The translations under genes and the position numbers were made by a program. A DNA stretch of 64,000 bases from Spirometra erinaceieuropaei (lineage: Eukaryota > Platyhelminthes > Cestoda > Diphyllobothriidea > Diphyllobothriidae). Below the pieces are notes generated by a model, which made no database searches, had not been told where the DNA came from, and worked only from the letters and a program-made list of their open reading frames with translations. Numbering within the stretch: position 1 is the stretch's first letter; the number at the start of each line of letters is the position of its first letter. Below, piece after piece: positions 1 to 11,300 of this stretch. The stretch lies in contig CACRXP010000071.1 in assembly GCA_902702965.1 (NCBI GenBank), positions 681,584-745,583 on the forward strand, written 5' to 3'.

Positions 1-10
1 CGTCGGGCGG

Positions 11-135
11 GGCCTCGTAGCTCAAGTGGTTAGAGCGTTGGCTGTACTAAAGCGTTCCCCCTTATTGCGTAGGTTCGAATCCCACCGAGGCGCCGAGTTT
101 TTCACAGTTGGGTCAATATGAATTACATGATTTAG
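11..135 (+). repeat. tRNA-derived SINE head (tRNA-like)
   Basis: A tRNA-like sequence occupies 11-92. It has a 7-nt acceptor arm at 11-17 that pairs at six of seven positions with 86-92, an A box (TAGCTCAAGTGG, 18-29) and a B box (GGTTCGAATCC, 72-82). The anticodon stem pairs only partly, and a Ser-type ACT anticodon is the best reading. The following bases resemble the segment after the tRNA part in the SINE at 28,563 (a TTCCACAC-like then GTTGGGTAT-like stretch). A SINE head is therefore likelier than a functional tRNA gene. Confidence 0.55.
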
Positions 136-556
136 TCTTCTCCACTCTATATTTAAAAGAGCAACTACTACGTGACTACCATTTTCTGCTTTCATTAGAT
201 ATAATTCCTTCGAGTATTGCTGACCAACCTTTATCAGTAGAGTATTTGTCTCTCGCCTCCATGGAAACTGGATGTCCACTTTTATTCTCACACCAGACTC
301 ACTGTTAGGAGGGTCTCTACACCATTACTAGATCTACGGAAATGACCCACATCTGCATTTTTAGAAAGTGGAGGCGAAGAGTTCAGTCATGACTCCACTT
401 AAAAGAACCGATTCCACACCAATAGGTCAGGGCTCCTTGTACTGCTGGCTAGTAGTAACAGCAAATGGACCTACATTGTTATCTTCCTGCTTCTATTAGT
501 AGACGCTCTTGCGCACTCTGTTCACGATATTCAATTCCTTTCTTTCCCCAACCTAG

Positions 557-710
557 AAGCACGATGCGAGAAAGCAACGTTGTAACGAAGACGTTCGATG
601 TGGCACAGTCCGATGTCACGGAATCGGGTGAAAATGGTGCTTCAGAGACACGAGATGACTATGGGTTCTTGGAGGAACTGCGCTCTAGCGAGAAGAATCA
701 TTTTCTAAAG
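557..710 (+). CDS. DZANK1: Candidate upstream exon of the DZANK1 homologue
   Basis: The open frame is bounded by a pyrimidine-rich acceptor (CCCAACCTAG, ending 556) and a GTGCCC donor at 711. It starts at codon position 3 and ends in phase 0. The segment RESNVVTKTFDV resembles the end of the N-terminal chitobiase/hexosaminidase C-terminal-like domain in DZANK1 proteins, where a similar S-x-V-T-K-x-F motif is known to me. The rest (acidic, Ser/Glu rich) is not recognisable. Its phase does not join directly to the next candidate exon at 3,693, so at least one exon between them is missing from this model. Similarity is from memory only. Confidence 0.42.
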
Positions 711-959
711 GTGCCCTCGTCTTTGTTTTTACTTCTAGTTCAGCAATGCTTGGATAGTTGGGGAATATTTCCCACCTCTCTTGAAATTACCCTATTGTTG
801 TCTACAACCGAACTGTATCTTATGCATTGTCGCTTCGGATTTTTGCTGGTAGTGCTCGGCGCGGCTATTTACACCGAACAGTAAACGCTCAAACTACGAA
901 GAAAATGTTCCCGGTTGCATAAAAGAGCCACGGAAGAAATTGGATCAGCTCAGTAGACG
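711..959. other. Presumed intron sequence, nothing recognised
   Basis: The open frame running past 710 to about 884 has no family similarity and is probably intron read-through. No repeat or motif was recognised. Confidence 0.3.
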
Positions 960-1610
960 ACAATGGGCATTTATCTTCGTTTTGAGCTTATATCCAATAG
1001 CTCAACCGTAGTTTCCAACGGTGTGCACCGTGTGCCCCACATCAGAGTTGTCGCAGAGACGGTGACTTACGTGTGAGTTAGTTTATAGGGATAGTGGACT
1101 TACGTCGCATCCACCGTACTATTTGCACCTCGTCCACCTGAGTCCAGTTGTAAGACAGAGTCAAGAAGACCGGAGGCGGGATCGGCTGCAGGCGGCTAGC
1201 GCGCCGTTAACCCGAACCTGGACGCGCCACCATACCCCCTCCCCCCCGGTCCTTAACGTATACTCACCAAGATTTTACACAACAAGAAAAAAATAGAGCA
1301 GCTCTGATCTCAACTGTGTGGGAGTGCCATTGCAGTCTGACATAATTCTGTGAGGAGGACTGAGTTATCCCGTCAGACGGCAGCCTTCCAATCCACAGCC
1401 TTTGGCGCACTGTGATAGACTCGAGCGCGTCAGATTCTTTATAGTCAGGAATATGCGCTCAGAGTGTCGACCTTACTCCATCTTACCTCTCCCAAGCACC
1501 CGTCCACTGCTGGAGACAGTCAGTCAAATGATGCGGAGACTGGGCGCAGAGAGCTCAAAACAACTCGTCTGCGCGCTCCACACACACACGACCTGACGCC
1601 CACGCACCAG
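960..1610 (-). repeat. Copy of the LINE 3'-UTR repeat (family B)
   Basis: Read on the plus strand it shows the family's shared blocks in order: a GTGTGCCCCAC-like segment, CGGTGACTTACG, a TTTATAG...TAGTGGACTTACG block, GACAGAGTCAAGAAGACCGG, and near 1,400 the CGCACTGTGATAG...GTCAGATT block. Family B occurs at least ten times in the window. Because it directly follows the ORF of the finger-bearing LINE at two loci in antisense orientation, this copy corresponds to a LINE inserted on the minus strand. It lies in a presumed intron. Confidence 0.6.
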
Positions 1611-1689
1611 GATCTCACAGGAAAGAGAAGGGCGACTCGGATGCATAACGGAGTCACGGAAAGAAATGTTCTACCTTGGTGGACGACGT

Positions 1690-2065
1690 GACTTGTCACT
1701 GTTCTGGGCAGTTATCTTCATCTTGAACTTATAATCGTCAGCTTGAACGTTGTTTCCGACAGTGTCCACCGCGTGCCCAACAGCAGTGTGGGCGCGGACA
1801 CGGTGACTTGCGCAGGGTTTCGGTTATAACGATAGCAGATTTGCGCTGCATCTCTCCTCACCCACCTGGGCCCAGCCTCGAAGAAGACGGTAGACGGTAT
1901 CGGACGCAGCCGGTTGATGCAGCGTGAAGTTGCGCCTAGGCTTGTCACCACGCTCCCATGTGTGGCATTTGTTGTGAATGCGCAGCCCAATAATGCGTGC
2001 CGTACCCTCGTCAGACCGTCGGGTTGGTCCGGTGCGACTTCCGCGGAGCCCGTTGTAGGGGGCAC
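1690..2065 (-). repeat. Copy of the LINE 3'-UTR repeat (family B)
   Basis: This second, diverged copy follows the one at 960-1,610 in the same orientation. Shared blocks include GTGTCCACCGCGTGCCC, CGGTGACTTGCG, GATAGCAGATTTGCGCTGC and the CACCTGGGCCC segment. The minus-strand open frame across it is the antisense reading of the repeat and not a gene. Confidence 0.55.
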
Positions 2066-2419
2066 TTGAGCTTAAGTAGGCTTTCAGTGAATCACCGTCT
2101 TCAGAGTGAATGAGTAGAAAGCCTGCCTATATCGTTGTGGAAAGTTAACCGGTGGAAAAACAGACTTACCACTGCAGTAGGTTGCGCATCTCATGCAGTC
2201 GAAATTCGGAAATGTGATTTTGGTTACAAATGACTACTTCGGTGGGGTTATAATACTGGTTATCACACAGCATAATCCGAATATATTTATACCAGACTGC
2301 CGGTTTTCGAATATACGTATCTTCAGCACCCAGCAAATATCACACTTGTTAATTCGCATCTTAACGGCTTAGATTTTCACTACAAGAAAAACACGGCCTG
2401 TAGAATTTAGACTAGACGC

Positions 2420-3245
2420 AAATCAACAGATCGAACTCAAAATTATATGGGAATCAAGAAACGTTTTCAAACCATGAATATATCCTTTACCAAGTATGTA
2501 ATTTAAAACGGACGTGGTTTGCCCCCCAAATAAGTGCACGAAATCATCTCTTTGACCGTGTTTTCTGTAAAATACGTTTGAATTTACAAGTACATCGAAA
2601 ATCAGTGGAAGGAAACCAGTACTACTTGAGTACTGAGTAAGATTTTTGTGGGTGGCCGAAGAGAGGCGAATCCGAATGCCGACATCCCGGGCTGACTGAA
2701 ACACCTTGGGATTAGGCTGCACGATGATTCGTAGTACAACTCCACTTAAGTAATCCCTCCTTATCGAAAACGCGTTTAGAATTTCAGTAAACATTCCAGG
2801 AGATTGGTCACTGACTTTACCATTTTATATGGATAGACATTTCTCAATCTCAAATAATCTCCTAGTTGGCCACTCTTTTGAAATCGAACGGTAGCCTTTT
2901 TCCAGTAGAAAATTTAAATATGTACCTGCTACAAAATAAGCATAAAAAGGGCGGTTTTACGTATGTTTGCTTAAAATATGTTAGGACCTATAAAGACATC
3001 GAAAATGAGTTGGGAAGCGTCACACTACTTAACTAGTCCTTTTAAGCGAGTTTGCTTTTTGCATGCGGCAGCAAAAGGGCCCGTTGGAAAGCTGACATCC
3101 TGTCGTCACTGAAATATTTTGGGATTGTGTTGCATAATGATCAGTCTTACAATTTAACCATAGTAATCCTTTCTAACCGGGATCATTTTCCAAAATATTA
3201 CTTAATGCGTCACCTTTAAGTCGCCTACTGTACGTATTTTGTGCT
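2420..3245. repeat. AT-rich interspersed repeat (family C), two diverged units
   Basis: Two related units (about 2,420-2,810 and 2,960-3,200) share blocks such as CATCGAAAAT..., GCCGACATCC/GCTGACATCC followed by CTGAAA...TTTGGGATT, a CATGATGATT-like block and AATCCTT/TCCCTCC before a ...AAAACGCGTTT-like end. The same blocks recur at 21,170-21,530 and 63,330-63,710. The element type is unknown and no coding potential was recognised. Confidence 0.5.
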
Positions 3246-3692
3246 ATCATGCTGTCATTATGCTTTAACATATGATTTTACAAATACTTCCTGATCACAC
3301 GTTTTTGTTTTGTCTTCGCGGTATATACTAGTGGTTTAAATTACGCCAACCAACTAGGACACGTGATTAGCAGTCGTTAAGCCTAGTCAAAGCAATATAA
3401 TACTAATGGGCGAGTAACGTGGATTACAAAAAGAAATTGGTTCTTCCAGAACCCGGACCGGAAGGGGGGGCGGGGGTACGGGACGAGGCCCATCGATGTA
3501 AACGAGGAAAGCTCTTTTTGTCATTGTTTTCCCTGCTGACCAATTTAATTATCGTGCTTCTACTGGAGTCGCTTGTGCTGTCGTCAGGGCTTTCTTATGC
3601 TTCTTTCCTGGCTGTTCTCTATGTACACCAATTGTGGGCAGTAAAAGGAAGCAGGTCTTCGAAGTATAAACGTTGTCCTTTCTCTTCTATAG

Positions 3693-3795
3693 GTACACGA
3701 AACCGGGCCATTGCACTCGACCGAGCGGCCTACACACCGTACAGGACTCACAAGTGGTCTTCCGCCACCCATTCTGAAGCACAACTTCAAAGGCG
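3693..3795 (+). CDS. DZANK1: Candidate exon just upstream of the zinc-ribbon exons of DZANK1
   Basis: A good acceptor (TTTCTCTTCTATAG, ending 3,692) and a strong donor (CG|GTAAGC at 3,796) bound an open 103-nt segment. It enters at codon position 2 and leaves two bases of a codon. Exon 8,066 begins at codon position 3, so the join CG|C (Arg) TGC CCT is in phase. The encoded peptide (Arg/Ala/Ser rich, ending QLQRR) has no recognisable domain. The phase match supports it, but one-in-three matches occur by chance. Confidence 0.4.
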
Positions 3796-4320
3796 GTAAG
3801 CGTGAATAATTTGTAATCTAGTTGGAATAAACAATTGGATGGCAGTAGCCTCCCTATGGTACACGACGCGTTATTTTGTTCTACTGAGCTGGGACTCTCC
3901 CACTTCCAGCCTCAATTACACATGCGACCTTTATCATAATCACTCTTTTTTGTAAAAGCCCAGGTGCTCATCGCGCCCTTAGATGCCAGCCACTGTCCGC
4001 CTGAAGGTCGGCATTTCTGACGCCACGGTGTTCTGTGCGCTGTCACGCATCCAATGGGCCAGCAGTTTAGAGGCTATTTTTAGGTACACGAATCTCAGTC
4101 TCTGCATTGTCTCAGGTTGGTGGTGAGTAGTGGACGGCCTTCCGGCAAATTTAACTGCCAAACTTACAGGCTGCTGAGTCTGACAAATCAGTAGTCGTGA
4201 ACTGTTAACGCTGGTGTTTCAAGAGCTCGGGGTGTGCGGTCATGCGCACCAACTGCCTCGCAAAATGTCGAAATATCCAATTACGGCAAGTAGTCTTGAA
4301 GACGGAGACACGATCGCTGG
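3796..4320. other. Presumed intron, nothing recognised
   Basis: Only short open frames and no identifiable repeats up to the PLE remnant that begins near 4,320. Confidence 0.3.
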
Positions 4321-4340
4321 GACAAGAGCTGTATTAGCCT

Positions 4341-4362
4341 GACGTTTTGGATTCCTGCTCGA
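4341..4362 (-). ncRNA. Partial hammerhead-like motif of a PLE terminus
   Basis: The reverse complement reads ...GAGCAGGAATCC-AAAACGTC-AGGCTAATAC, which matches the 3' half of the hammerhead motif at 4,945-4,978, including part of stem II and the ACGTC cleavage box. The CTGATGA half is missing and the G of GAAA is A. With the downstream GCTCTTGTCCCAGCGATCGTG block it is an inverted copy of the PLE terminal sequence at the upstream edge of the fragment that follows. Confidence 0.45.
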
Positions 4363-4364
4363 TC

Positions 4365-4620
4365 TGGTGCAGTTGCGGACTCGGCAACTGCGTCGGAGAA
4401 ACCGGAAGACAGCTCCGAACGAGAATGGCCGAACACGCTGCAGCGGTGCGGAGAAATGACGCCAGCTCTCAAGTTGCGGCTCAATCGACGAGATCCGGCC
4501 ACACATTCAAATTCGACGAGGCCGAAATTCTCACAAGAGGTGACAACCGCGTGAGCCGGGAGCTACTTGAGTCATGGTTTACTGGCTCCCAGTCCATTAA
4601 AAAGTGCAGTAACCTTCCCC
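4365..4620 (+). pseudogene. Penelope-like element fragment: GIY-YIG endonuclease C-terminus
   Basis: The frame contains NCVGETGRQLRTRMAEH, then AVRRNDASSQVAAQ and FDEAEILTRGDNRVSRELLESW. This is the usual order of a PLE GIY-YIG domain: the YxGETGR turn, Arg and His residues on the helix, the HxxxxxH-like middle, then E-x-x-x-R-x-x-x-E-x-W. The N-terminal GIY half and all of the reverse transcriptase are missing. A hammerhead-like motif lies about 330 bp downstream on the same strand, as at other PLE copies here. It is a dead fragment inside a presumed DZANK1 intron. Confidence 0.65.
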
Positions 4621-4944
4621 TTCCACACTCGGTGCTGACACTTCGCCTAGGCGGAGTAATTAGCCACGCGGTGAACGCATAAGTGAACACTTTTCCCAAC
4701 GCCAGGGTCGGTGGGCTAAATGGTCGAGCAATCATCACACCAACATCCAACTTACGTGATGAAATTGCAGTAATTAACGACGCGAATGTCGGCCATCGAG
4801 CAGTCATCACACCAAGTGCAACGATCCCTAATGAAGGGGGGGGGGGGAAGTCGTGAATATTAATAGGTATGCGGTAGCATGGCGACTGCATCCTATGAAT
4901 ACTGCAGCCCCTTGTGCATGAACCAGCCGTATCTGCTTTTGTCT

Positions 4945-4978
4945 CTGATGATGGGTTCGAGCAGGAATCCGAAACGTC
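4945..4978 (+). ncRNA. Hammerhead ribozyme-like motif at PLE 3' flank
   Basis: The core reads CTGATGA (4,945-4,951), one extra T, stem II GGGTTC/GAATCC with a 5-nt GAGCAG-type loop, then GAAA (4,971-4,974) and CGTC (4,975-4,978). All invariant core bases are present. Stem II pairs at six positions with one G-U. Stem I is poor in this copy. The GAAACGTC arrangement leaves a very short stem III, as described for PLE hammerheads that work as dimers. The conserved GGCTAATAAAGC...CAGCGATCGTG block follows. Confidence 0.65.
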
Positions 4979-5309
4979 TGGCTAATAAAGCTCTTGTCCC
5001 AGCGATCGTGTTTCCCTCTTCAAGACTACTTTCTGGGACCCGTCTCTTCGCTTCTACTGCAAGTAGGTACGCCGATCACGAACCGCAATTAGCAAAGCAC
5101 TCTTGGCAGCGGTGGTCGTCCTGGTGGGTTCCAATGAGGCAAAGTGCTAGAACAGCCAAACTACGGCGAACTATACGGATGGTTTTGCTTACGATTTGCG
5201 CGGTAGGCTCCAGAGTGTGCATGTAAGCAACATCTGGATGGCATAATGCAATGCAGACTGCGGCAACGGCGGGCTCCGAAGCGCCCAAAAACCCTGAATC
5301 AGGTCTACT

Positions 5310-5710
5310 GACTGACTGCCTCCGTGGGCTCCAGGTTGAGCCTCGCAGGCACAACGGGACGAATGTGCCCCGTAGTCCGATTGGTGGACTCAATTCCAGT
5401 ATATTTAGTATACCCGATCGGAAAAGCCAGGCCAGTGGACCTCTGGGTCAATGGTAAAGCATACGACTCAAGAACCAAATATCTCAAGTTGGGATCCAAG
5501 GTGTATCAAAAACCTGGGTTTGATTATGACTGACTGATGACAACTGATGAGCCAGAAATAGCCATTCCAGTCTCTCCTCAGTCGATACTCCTTTTTGCAT
5601 ATATTCACTATCGCTATATGACTGCCTTCACGGACTGTAGTAGACTGAGCCTCAAGGCCCAACGGGACGAGCATATCCCGTAAGCCGATCAGTAAATGCA
5701 GTCCTAACGT
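5310..5710 (+). repeat. SINE, dimer-like arrangement
   Basis: The blocks in order are: GGCACAACGGGACGA...TATACCCGATCGG (5,350-5,422), a degraded tRNA-like part ending GGGTTTGATTATGACTGACTG, GATGAGCCAGAAATAGCCATTCCAGTC (split here at GCCAGAAATAGCC, about 5,552), then a second GCCTCAAGGCCCAACGGGACGA block (5,650-5,672). The same block appears before and after the tRNA-like core, so two unit ends are joined, as in a dimer. Confidence 0.5.
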
Positions 5711-8065
5711 AGTAAGCAAGCTATACTTATCACTTGTGAATAGACTCTCGGCCCCAGATACTGCGACATACGAACGGTCCTGGCCTCAGTATTGAAAATC
5801 TCTTGCGTTACAGTTTACTTCAGTAACATACTGTAGTCTATTGCATTTACAAATTATGATTTCTGGACTGGGGCTTCCGGAAATTCCGGATTCGTCTTGT
5901 GCTTTTTGGGTTTCTTCTTTACAACAGCCACTAAAATTACGCCTCTGGCGTCTGTAATGTGGCGATAGTTTTATCGCTGCAAGAGTACCAGTTATTCTCT
6001 GCGCCGGAGCCAGTGGGACTGACTAATCAACGTATGACCAAAGTAACATCGCCATTGGATCAGTCTACAACATTGCCATTATCTGCTCAGACTGCTCGAG
6101 ATAGATACCGCAGGGTCAGCTTCTTTCTGCAAGTTCCTTGAAGAAGTGACAGAGTTGGCTCTAGGGGATAGTAAGATATATTAGATCGAAGTGGCGGTTT
6201 ACACGGATTTGGCCTTAATGTTGGCGATACTCAGGCACCCTAATTTGTCAAAACCCTGTAATTATTTACGTTTGCGGTTTGGATGTTGGTCCTGTTGCTT
6301 AGAAGAGGGATAAGGTATTGCGACAGTTGCAATGAACCAACAGCTAGTACATTGAAGTCTAAATACGACTCCGTTATACACTGTTACGTCTTAAAAGTTC
6401 ATAATAATCCCAAGAAGACCTAGTATTTTCGAAGATTGGATATGCTCAGCGCTTTCTTCTCTATTCCTAATAGCCCGCTTCTAGTCTACTATCCGAAAAT
6501 CTTTGAAACTCATTTCGCGTTTATGGTGAGGCCTAAGTTCGTGCATGCATACTGTGCGCTTTTTGCTGCTTATCTCGTCTAAACATGCATGCTACCTCAC
6601 ATTTTGACCTATATATATATATATGTTAGTGTTGCGGGTGTCTTGTTGACGCGCATTTCGCTTTCGCTACGCCTCAGCATTTATCTTATGCATAACAGTC
6701 CTGCAGTTTTGCCCGATTTTCCCTACCGTCACTGCATCTTCAATCGTGTTGATTTGCAGATGAAAAGCTTTCGGTTGAAGAGACATGCAACTCACCGACA
6801 GTAAGTCAGCTAGTAGGCTTATCCCACTCGATGATCCCTGTATTTTATGCTTTAAATTCCTCCATGTTTCCCAATTGAAGTCTTTTTTTCCTTTTTGCAC
6901 TTCTTAAACGTTGCATTCGATACAGTGCGATACATAGTAATTAAGTAATTAGAAGATACTGTCGGTGGGCGGAGTATGGACCTTAAACTAATTCATGAGT
7001 AGGGCTGAGTTACTTAAGCCGCATTGAACTAGATGCGACGTTTTCGTAGAAGTGATACCCGATGTAGTTCACTTGAATCGCTAATTATCTCTCATTATAC
7101 TCGAATGAGTTAAATTGTGTTTGGAATTTCCGGCGTTTGCAGGGGTTTCAGGCCACAAGTTCGTCCATAAGGATGTGGTTTGTGAAGAGTAACTTGTTGA
7201 GCCCACTTTTCTGAATCAACAGAAGGTTTTCGCCGTGATATAGCGTCCACTGATGTATTTAACTCCAGTTCTTTGTATTCGTACCTCTCCTTCTCTGCAC
7301 TGGACTCGAAGGGTTCGTGCTGCTTTTTCAAAAAACAGCTTGACAGGGGAATGTTTTGATTGCATGATCGTCGTTGTCTTGGAAGGATTTTACTCGGTTA
7401 GCCGTTTGTCCTAGTCTAGTTAAAGTGAACTTAGATTACTTAAGTATTACTTACATATGCCCGGTTTCCAGTCATTAGTGACCTTTATTTCATTGAGCAG
7501 CGCCAGTCAAGGCTCTGCATAATACGCATACACAATGCGGATAATGGCTATGAAATAAAGCAGTCCCGAGGACGTTTAAACTATTAAGAAGACCAAACCA
7601 GACTGGCACATCGGATTTTATTGGCAAATTCATGATTCGCATACCTTTTAGGCGTTATCAAGTTCGAAAAAAATAAAGCTGTCAAACTAATGAATTTCTT
7701 GATTTTTCGGCTCTTATTCTACTCGGTGCCAGACTGCGATAACTAAATGGAAACACTAGCGACTACAAGGGATAGGGCTTTAGATCTGCGGTTATTGTAC
7801 TTCTCCTTCAAGTTTTCGAAAGTGATTGTCTTCAATTGACTCTTCTTTCTTTGTCGTCCTCTTATATAAGTCTGGGTCAGTTCTGAAGGAGGAGAGCGAG
7901 GCGAAGAGGCGAATCACGTTTCCGGACGAAAGACGACAGTTCGAACGCACTCAGAGGAACGTGGATCTCCTCCAGTAAATTCTCTTTCTCAGTACTGTCT
8001 GGCCTTGCGGCTACTCTAAACATGCCAAAACCACTTAAACCTCTGACATTTTTTTATTGTTCCAG
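5711..8065. other. Presumed DZANK1 intron, no gene recognised
   Basis: Only short open frames. A (TA)n run lies at 6,611-6,624. The last bases (8,048-8,065) are a long pyrimidine tract ending TTGTTCCAG, the acceptor of the first zinc-ribbon exon. The ATG at 8,022 in the same frame could start a shorter transcript, but it lies within the intron model. Confidence 0.4.
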
Positions 8066-8344
8066 CTGCCCTACATGTTTTGCTTCCCGACCCGTGGATG
8101 CAAATGCCGTCTTTTGTCGGTCCTGTGGAGGGGCTTTGCCGCCCTTACCGACTCCAATTGCCGTGCCTCCCCGCGTGGATCGCCTCACAGTCTGTACTGC
8201 CTGTGGTTCGACCTGTTCCTTAGATGCAAACGCCTGCTTGGTGTGCGAGGCGCCTGTTGGAAGCACACTGCTAGCTGATGTAAATTTGAACCTGCCATTT
8301 CTAAATCCATTTTATCATGCTACCGAACCTTTAACAGTAGACAC
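8066..8344 (+). CDS. DZANK1: DZANK1 exon: zinc ribbons 1-2
   Basis: It encodes C-P-T-C ... C-R-S-C-G-G (ribbon 1) and C-T-A-C-G ... C-L-V-C-E (ribbon 2), the paired CxxC knuckles of the DZR family that bind Zn2+. The acceptor is the TTTTTTTATTGTTCCAG tract. The donor GTAGGT at 8,345 opens a 40-bp intron. Enters at codon position 3 and exits after two bases of Thr. Confidence 0.8.
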
Positions 8345-11300
8345 GTAGGTTAACATTATTTTTCACCTTCGTCACGTTATAGAGAAAGCCCTCGGAGATG
8401 GAGCGCCGCCTCTGCCCAACCTGCGGATCCCTGAATCCTGTGCAAATGGCCTCCTGCCTCACTTGTGAAGCCTCTCTGCCCCAGGGCATGGCCAGCCTAA
8501 TCAACATTTCATCGCTCCTACCATGCCACCAAGTGCGGCCAACCAGTGTCATGTCTATGTGGAGCGAACCCACCCCATTCAGCATAAACACAAGGCCTGC
8601 CGCCGCCTCGTCGGAGTGTAGAGTATGCCATCGTCAAAACAGCCCGGATGCTCGATTCTGTGATCGTTGCGGCACGAAAGACCCCTGCATAGTGAACTAT
8701 CAACAGCCAATGACCCCTTCAGTAAATTTCACAGCCTGCAATACCAACCTCAACTCCTCCGCTACACTTAAACCCCCGAACCCCTATCTTGACCCAGCAA
8801 TGGAGGCAAACCATCTGCTCCATTCTCAAGCTACTATGAACTCATTACTAGAACCACAAAGACAATCCCAGCCGGTTCTTGGAGCCGACCACCTAATGTG
8901 CACCAAATGCTTCTCTGTGAATACAGTTGACAGTCGGTTTTGTGTTCGCTGTGGTACCGCCTTCGGCCCTCCCTTGCCATCGAAGACCTCGATCTTCGCT
9001 CTTTCCTCAGGTCAGATGCGTGCGAATGTTTGGCTTGCACTTGTGCAGCAGCCACTAGTGCCTTTTTCTCCCACTTTTCATTTCAGTTTCTTGCATACAC
9101 CAGCCCAACTTAAGTATACCTTGGCAGAAGTACCACTTTATGACCGTTTTATGACCGATTATTGCAGTTAGAGTTCGTGCGGCCAACAGCTGTCGGAGTT
9201 ATTCCCAGTAGCGATCTAAGTAACAACTTGTGAGGACAGTTTAAGAAAGTACACTCATATTTCGTTTGCTGACTATCGTGGTCTACACTGACGGGTGTCT
9301 TCTGCCCAGCCAACGTCTGTGGTCATTTTTTCTTCAGACTCAAACGTAAATTTCACTGGTTTTTGAGAATAGACCACACCATTTAAAGCTACTTCATCAT
9401 TTGAACTGCTTACTCGCATCTATCATATTTAAATTAATTTACTCTTTTGACATGCGTCGAGCTTGCCCGCATTAGTGCCCAGTCGGTGATTTGCTGGGCT
9501 ATCACCGAAGAAACTGCGTGCAACTGTTTTGCGGGAAGCAGACTTTCAATTAAGCAGCACTGAAGACTTGGGTGTGTACAAGCTAATTTCCATTACAGGA
9601 CCGCTTTTCCCTAAGCGTGGTAAGAAAGAATGGAGCATCTGGAAGAAGGATTTCAGCTCCTTACTTTTCGAACTTTATCCTCCGAGACATACAGAAGCGT
9701 CACGCAAGAAGTTTAAATGTGAAATCTAACCAATAAAACACACCTCTTGATCTTTTTAATGGTTGCCTTGATTTTGTTCGCGGACGCCAATCACAGAACC
9801 AGTTTTTGTCCTCCAAACGGATTGCGTAGAGCTTGACGAGCGAAGAGATTTAACTCGTCATGTTTGTTACAAGAGCATTCAGCAATCGGATTACTGGGCA
9901 TACTCGTTCTGCTGTGCCTTTAAGTTCAATCTACAGCCCTCGCGGCCAGTCACGACGGCCAGAAGTATGTGCAAAATGAGAGTGCCTTCCGCACAAAGGT
10001 GACCGGGAGGGCCATTTTTGACCAGCATTTTCCACCCCTAGTTTCGCAGGGCCCAAAGCCCGGTCCCGCGTCCTTTTAATCATCCAGTGTTATTAAGTCC
10101 AACGTTCCTCCATTGAGCCCTAAACTCTTTGCCCTGTCGGTTTTGATCATCATCTGTTGCCTGATCGATGTTTGCATTTGTACGCCTCGATCTACTCCTC
10201 TCGCTGTATTGCTCCTGATCTCCCAATCCTACTCACAGAAATTAAATCGAAGGTACGTGGACACTAGGGCTAGTGTGTCCCCCGCCATCCGGCAAGTCAT
10301 GTGATCACCTGTTTTCACACTTGGCTCGTATACTTCTAGTAGCAGTCAGCACATGGGTCTAAATGGACAAGTATATTTCGCAGTGCTAATTTGGCATTCC
10401 CTCTAAGACTGACGGAATACACATCTCTCAACAGTTCGAATGACGATTTCGACGATGTCCACCATGTACTTCACAGCAGAGTTCGAGCAGAGTCGGTGAC
10501 TTGCGCGGGAACTAATTTGTAGTGATAGCGGACTTGCGCAGCTTCTAACGCACTCTCCCGTTCTCCCAGACGCAGGTGGTTGGCGCGACCGGAGCCGTCC
10601 TTAGGCGTGCCAGCACACCCGGCTCGGGTCCCACGGAGGGGGAATGCCATAGAAACCACATTAAGAAAGAGTAACTGCGCCCTGCCTCTCAGCCTACCAG
10701 TCCGCCACTCCACGCAAAGAAACCATGAACTGACTGTGAGGTTTCTAGTTATTCCGTCAGTTCGTAGCCTTTCAAGCCACGGATTTTACCGCAGCGTGAT
10801 GGCTTCAAGAGCGTCAGGTTTTTTATAATGAGGAAGGTGAGCTGAGATGTTGACCCCTCTTCCCGCTCCGAGGCACCAGTAAACTCCGAGCCGGTCAGGT
10901 ATCTGATTCCAGAAGTGGGCGCAGTGGTTGATAGGGCTGGCGAGCCCGTCCGCACGCGCCACATGCACGACCTACCTTCCCAAACGCACACACAAGGAGG
11001 ATACACAGCTATAAGCATTGAAATTTCTCGAGACTCCAGTTACCACAGAATAAGTGTTAAAAGGGTGTTTTTTCAGTCAGTGGAAACGAGAACGTATCTG
11101 ACTTGCTTCTCTATCCGTCTTTTAGTGCCAAACACACTGTCGGGTCCACCAGAGCCGAGAAAACGGACACTGTCTAGCATCGGCACTCAGACAACCGGTC
11201 TCTACTACCCAAGCGCGGGCGATCTTCGACGAGCTCTTTCGGACGTGCAGCTGTTAAATAATCTGAAGAAAGACATTCGAACCCGGGCAAGACTGCTTGC

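Noticed and set aside
11..92. Functional tRNA-Ser gene
   Set aside because: The anticodon stem is mispaired, the acceptor has a mismatch at its first pair, and SINE-like sequence follows.
5547..5565. CTGATGAG...GAAA in the SINE (also 34,376-34,393) as a hammerhead ribozyme
   Set aside because: CTGATGAGCCAGAAATAG has no room for stem II and no cleavage box; in other SINE copies the CTGATGAG bases read CTAATAAG, so the core is not conserved.
8022..8065. ATG at 8,022 as the DZANK1 translation start
   Set aside because: It lies just upstream of a strong pyrimidine tract and AG acceptor at 8,065, and the N-terminal domain of the family would be lost; kept only as a remote alternative.
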